From JBCKUK01 sp038924905 (GTDB lineage: Bacteria; Pseudomonadota; Gammaproteobacteria; Burkholderiales; Methylophilaceae): DNA of 8,288 nucleotides. The DNA lies in NCBI GenBank assembly GCA_038924905.1, contig JBCKUK010000052.1, positions 1-8,288 of the forward strand. The letters run 5' to 3'. A program made the position numbers and the translations under genes. This document shows, piece after piece, positions 5,600-8,288 of this stretch; within the stretch, counting starts at the first letter, position 1, and each line of letters opens with the position of its first letter. The notes under the pieces were generated by a model. The model did not search any database and was not told the origin of the DNA. It was given only the letters and a program-made list of their open reading frames with translations.

Positions 5600-7726
5600 A
5601 TGAACGCACCAGCAGGCGACATTAAAACCTTTCACGGCGGTTGTCCGCATGATTGTCCCGATACCTGTTCCATGGTATTTGAAGTTCAAAATGGCAAGCT
5701 GATAGGCGTAAAAGGCAACCCGGATCATCCCTATACGCGGGGCGGCCTTTGCGTCAAATTAAAAGATTACGAAAAGCGTCATTACCACCCCGACCGCTTG
5801 TTGTATCCGCTCAAGCGCACAGGCCCCAAAGGTAGCAAGCAGTTTAAGCGTATCACTTGGAATGAGGCCTTGGATGAAATCACCAGCAAATGGAAGGCCA
5901 TTATTGCTGAGCACGGCCCGCACGCGATTATGCCTAACAGCTATCTTGGCAATCAGGGCTTGGTACATGGCTTAAATGGCGGCGATGCATTTTTTAACCG
6001 CATGGGCGCTACCGTTTGCGAGCGAACCTTTTGTGGCGAAGGCTCCTGTACCGCATGGCTGCTCACAGTAGGCCCTACCGCTGGGGTTGATCCCGAGAGC
6101 TTTATTCACAGCAAATATATTGTGATTTGGGCATGTAATTCCGTCAGCACCAATCTGCACCACTGGCATATCGTGCACGAGGCGCAGAAAAAAGGCGCGA
6201 AAGTGGTGGTGATCGATTCCTATGCCTCGAAAACAGCCAAAGAAGCCGATTGGCATATTGCGCCAAAACCAGGTACTGACGGCGCATTGGCCATGGCGAT
6301 GATGAATGTGATTATCACCGAAGGCTTGGTGGATAAAGACTACGTCGAAAAACACACGGTCGGTTACGCAGAGCTCGCTGAACGCGCTAAAACCAGAACC
6401 CCCGAGTGGGCAGAAAAAATCACAGGTATACCGGCTGAAGATATTCGTAAATTTGCCAGGGAATATGCAACCACGCCGCCAGCGGCTATTCGGCTTGGTG
6501 TGGCTTTAGAGAGAAGTCATGGAGGCAGTCAGGCGATTCGTGCCGTGACATGCCTACCCGCGCTGATTGGCGCCTGGCGTCACGTGGGGGGCGGTGCGCT
6601 GCAATTTCCAGTGTGGGAGCACCCTTACAGATTCGATGTGATTTGCCGCCCAGACTTAATTCCGGAAGGTACGCCAGTCGTGAATAATCTGCAACTAGGT
6701 CGCGTACTCACAGGCGAAACTAAACTCAAGACACCAATTAAATCCATGATGGTTTGGAACACCAACCCCATCACGCAAGCGCCAGAGACAGACAAAATCA
6801 TCAAAGGCTTGCAACGCGAAGATTTGTTTTTGGTGGTTGCAGAGCATTTTATTTCAGATACGGCAGCTTATGCAGATATTGTGCTGCCAGCCGCGATGGG
6901 CGCAGAGATGGAGGACATGATACTGTCATGGGGTCACCTCTACCTGACCTATAACGAAAAATGTATTGAACCTCCTGGTGAAGCGCTTCCTAATAATGAA
7001 ATTTTCAGGCAATTGGCCAAACGCATGGGCTATGAAGACGACAACTTTAAATGGTCAGATGGTGAATGCCTTGAGCATTATGTGGCTTGGGATTCCCCCG
7101 CCTGCGATGGCATCGATCTAGCGTATATGCGCAAGCATGGTTATGCCAGACTTAAAGTGGGCACCAAGGATGATCGCGCACCTCACAAAGAGGGCAAATT
7201 CCCAACGCCGTCGGGCAAATGTGAGTTTAAGCTCAATGGCGCAAAAAACTTTGTCGCAGGGCCGTTCCGCCAGATGTACGATGGCTTCCAGCCTGGTGAA
7301 CCGCTGGATGATTTGCCTGATTACCTTGCCGCAAGAGAGACGCTTGCAGCCAACCCGGCACTCTTTGCAAAATATCCGCTCAACATCATTTCGCCCAAGA
7401 GTCATGGCTTTCTGAACTCCTGCTATGCCAATGTAGCTGAAAAAATCAAGGGGCAGGGCGAGCAGTTTGTCCTGATTAATGAGCTGGATGCCAAATCGCG
7501 CGGTATTAAAGAAGGCAACAAGGTCACAGTGTTCAATGACCGCGGTGCTTTTGATTGTGTGACTAAAATTTCCGATGATGTAAATGCGGGGATAGTAGTT
7601 GCAACGCTAGGTTATTGGCGGCAGCTCAATAACGGCACGGTGAACTGCATCAGCTCAGCGGAATTTGGAGATATGGGGCATTCTACAACGTTCTCGGATA
7701 ATCTGGTTGAGGTGAGGTTGGCCTAA
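5600..7726 (+). CDS. cytoplasmic molybdopterin/[4Fe-4S] oxidoreductase, DMSO-reductase superfamily, substrate unknown
   Basis: The 708-residue protein belongs to the bis-molybdopterin guanine dinucleotide enzymes (COG0243-like). Near the N-terminus C15-x3-C19-x3-C23-x27-C51 forms the [4Fe-4S] site. The catalytic molybdopterin domain follows (from about 60), with recognisable stretches such as IVIWACNSVSTN, KVVVIDSY, PGTDGALAMAM, VWNTNPITQAPE and YADIVLPAAMGAEMEDM. The C-terminal dinucleotide-binding domain spans about 592-707 and includes SPKSHGFLNSCYANV and LGYWR. The usual position of the Mo ligand falls in C140-E-R-T-F-C145-G-E-G-S-C150; Cys145 is my best candidate, from an alignment by eye with formate dehydrogenase. 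No twin-arginine or other signal peptide is present, so it is probably cytoplasmic. No electron-transfer subunit, membrane anchor or cofactor gene is adjacent. Its closest remembered relatives are uncharacterised 'anaerobic dehydrogenase' proteins, so I cannot name a substrate. Confidence 0.93.
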   Translation: MNAPAGDIKTFHGGCPHDCPDTCSMVFEVQNGKLIGVKGNPDHPYTRGGLCVKLKDYEKRHYHPDRLLYPLKRTGPKGSKQFKRITWNEALDEITSKWKAIIAEHGPHAIMPNSYLGNQGLVHGLNGGDAFFNRMGATVCERTFCGEGSCTAWLLTVGPTAGVDPESFIHSKYIVIWACNSVSTNLHHWHIVHEAQKKGAKVVVIDSYASKTAKEADWHIAPKPGTDGALAMAMMNVIITEGLVDKDYVEKHTVGYAELAERAKTRTPEWAEKITGIPAEDIRKFAREYATTPPAAIRLGVALERSHGGSQAIRAVTCLPALIGAWRHVGGGALQFPVWEHPYRFDVICRPDLIPEGTPVVNNLQLGRVLTGETKLKTPIKSMMVWNTNPITQAPETDKIIKGLQREDLFLVVAEHFISDTAAYADIVLPAAMGAEMEDMILSWGHLYLTYNEKCIEPPGEALPNNEIFRQLAKRMGYEDDNFKWSDGECLEHYVAWDSPACDGIDLAYMRKHGYARLKVGTKDDRAPHKEGKFPTPSGKCEFKLNGAKNFVAGPFRQMYDGFQPGEPLDDLPDYLAARETLAANPALFAKYPLNIISPKSHGFLNSCYANVAEKIKGQGEQFVLINELDAKSRGIKEGNKVTVFNDRGAFDCVTKISDDVNAGIVVATLGYWRQLNNGTVNCISSAEFGDMGHSTTFSDNLVEVRLA

Positions 7727-7747
7727 ATATTACCTAACTTATTGAAT

Positions 7748-7777
7748 AAAAAGGCAGATTAAACACCTGCCTTTTTT
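7748..7777 (+). terminator. rho-independent terminator after the molybdopterin oxidoreductase gene
   Basis: AAAAAGGCAG (7748-7757) pairs perfectly with CTGCCTTTTT (7767-7776) around a 9-base loop, and a T-run follows. It lies 22 bases after the stop codon. The A-run on the left means it could also work on the minus strand. It separates the molybdoenzyme from the toxin-antitoxin operon. Confidence 0.9.
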
Positions 7778-7798
7778 ATTGCGGCCAACATATTAAAG

Positions 7799-7816
7799 TG
7801 AGATACTTGTATCTCA
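7799..7816. promoter_or_regulatory. inverted-repeat operator of the toxin-antitoxin operon
   Basis: TGAGATAC-TT-GTATCTCA is a perfect 8-bp inverted repeat with a 2-base spacer, 23 bases before the antitoxin ATG. A plausible -10, GATACT (7802-7807), lies inside it, 17 bases after a weak -35, TTGCGG (7779-7784). Ribbon-helix-helix antitoxins typically bind such repeats to repress their own operon, so autoregulation is the likely role (inference). Confidence 0.72.
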
Positions 7817-7839
7817 ATTAGCGGTATTGGAGAAACATC

Positions 7840-8067
7840 ATGGCTATTTCAATCAGGTTGCCCGATGATTTGGAAACAAGGTTGGCCAGGCTTGCCAATT
7901 TAACCGGGCGCACCAAGGCATTTTATATCCGTGAGGCGATTGCGGATCATATTGAAGACCTGGAGGATTTATATCTGGCGGAACAACGCCTTGACCAAAT
8001 TAACCTCGGGAAGGTTAAAGCTATTCCACTGGCTGATGTGATGAAAGACTATGGCTTGGCAGATTGA
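7840..8067 (+). CDS. ribbon-helix-helix antitoxin, RelB-like
   Basis: The 75-residue protein begins MAISIRLPDDLETRLARLA. This is the short beta strand and first helix of an Arc/CopG-type ribbon-helix-helix DNA-binding domain, followed by TGRTKAFYIREAIADHIEDL as turn and second helix. The acidic C-terminal part (about 40-75, including DLEDLYLAEQRLDQI) is the usual toxin-binding region. It would neutralise the RelE-type toxin encoded by the next gene and, with it, repress the operon through the inverted repeat just upstream. GGAG (7829-7832) lies 7 bases before the ATG and supports the start. The gene overlaps the toxin gene by 17 bases, typical of type II modules. Identification as an antitoxin is firm from the fold and context; the exact subfamily (RelB, or ParD/CopG-like) is less sure. 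Confidence 0.9.
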   Translation: MAISIRLPDDLETRLARLANLTGRTKAFYIREAIADHIEDLEDLYLAEQRLDQINLGKVKAIPLADVMKDYGLAD

Positions 8068-8288
8068 GTTTGACCCTGCGGCGCTACGCGAACTCAAAAA
8101 ACTGGATGCTCAAATTGCCAAACGCCTGTTGGCTTTTTTGCACCAACGATTAAGTCAGTTGGATGATCCAAGAAGCCTCGGTAAGGCGCTTAAAGGCTCA
8201 CGTTTAGGCGAATTATGGAAATATCGGGTTGGCGATTATCGAATCATTGCGCAGATTCAAGATAAACGGCTTTTGATACTTGTTTTGA
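8051..8288 (+). CDS. RelE/ParE-family toxin, cut by the window end (partial)
   Basis: The frame starts at ATG 8051, inside the antitoxin gene (17-base overlap), and stays open for 79 codons to the window edge. It begins MAWQIEFDPAALRELKKLDA, the first strand and helix typical of RelE/ParE toxins, and continues with KALKGSRLGELWKYRVGDYR (45-64) and a final strand LLILVL. These match the RelE core, where YRVGDYRI is the hallmark; R64 corresponds to Arg61 of E. coli RelE. The closing segment, usually a few residues with further catalytic Arg and Tyr, lies outside the window, so whether the toxin is active cannot be judged. RelE members cut mRNA at the ribosome while ParE members poison gyrase; the sequence looks more RelE-like, but this is not settled. 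No separate Shine-Dalgarno is obvious, so translation is probably coupled to the antitoxin. Confidence 0.88.
   Translation, partial: MAWQIEFDPAALRELKKLDAQIAKRLLAFLHQRLSQLDDPRSLGKALKGSRLGELWKYRVGDYRIIAQIQDKRLLILVL

Noticed and set aside
5972..6355. 127-codon minus-strand frame inside the molybdoenzyme gene
   Set aside because: It is a shadow of a clearly coding frame, with a His-rich, domain-free product.
1..8288. CRISPR array, tRNA, rRNA, insertion sequence or phage gene
   Set aside because: No regularly spaced repeats, cloverleaf-like sequence, transposase or integrase frame was found.

Overview
The window looks like chromosomal DNA of a Gram-negative proteobacterium, most likely a betaproteobacterium of the Nitrosomonadales/Methylophilaceae kind. 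That placement is inference, from the LpxH and cyclophilin sequence types, the order cysS / TPR gene / L,D-transpeptidase / cyclophilin / lpxH, and a moderate GC content. LpxH itself implies a lipid A outer membrane. The genetic code looks standard, because TGA ends several intact genes here.

Left part (1-3905). The lysine-rich 3' end of an unidentified + strand gene (to 164) converges on a minus-strand cluster. Read in its own direction, the cluster is: a TPR protein gene (3872 to 2826, broken), an L,D-transpeptidase (2787-1555), a PpiB-type cyclophilin (1476-985) and lpxH (985-239). The last two overlap by one base (TGATG). The theme is the cell envelope: peptidoglycan cross-linking, lipid A synthesis and protein folding. 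The TPR gene has an in-frame TGA where its neighbour has a conserved Trp, and it lacks a normal start codon, so it is probably a young pseudogene. Both it and the transpeptidase end in the same NTF2-like C-terminal domain.

Middle (3906-5489). A short divergent intergenic region leads into cysS (cysteinyl-tRNA synthetase) on the + strand. It is complete in all catalytic and zinc residues but carries an AT-rich insertion of about 30 residues in the linker before its C-terminal tail.

Right part (5490-8288). A 708-residue cytoplasmic molybdopterin/[4Fe-4S] oxidoreductase of a poorly characterised family stands alone, with a strong Shine-Dalgarno site in front and a clear rho-independent terminator behind. 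After the terminator comes a RelBE-like toxin-antitoxin operon: a perfect 8-bp inverted-repeat operator, a ribbon-helix-helix antitoxin, and an overlapping RelE/ParE-type toxin that runs off the window end. No RNA genes, insertion sequences, CRISPR arrays or phage genes were seen. No wholly new system is evident; the best leads are the decaying TPR gene, the shared C-terminal domain, the CysS insertion and the orphan molybdoenzyme.
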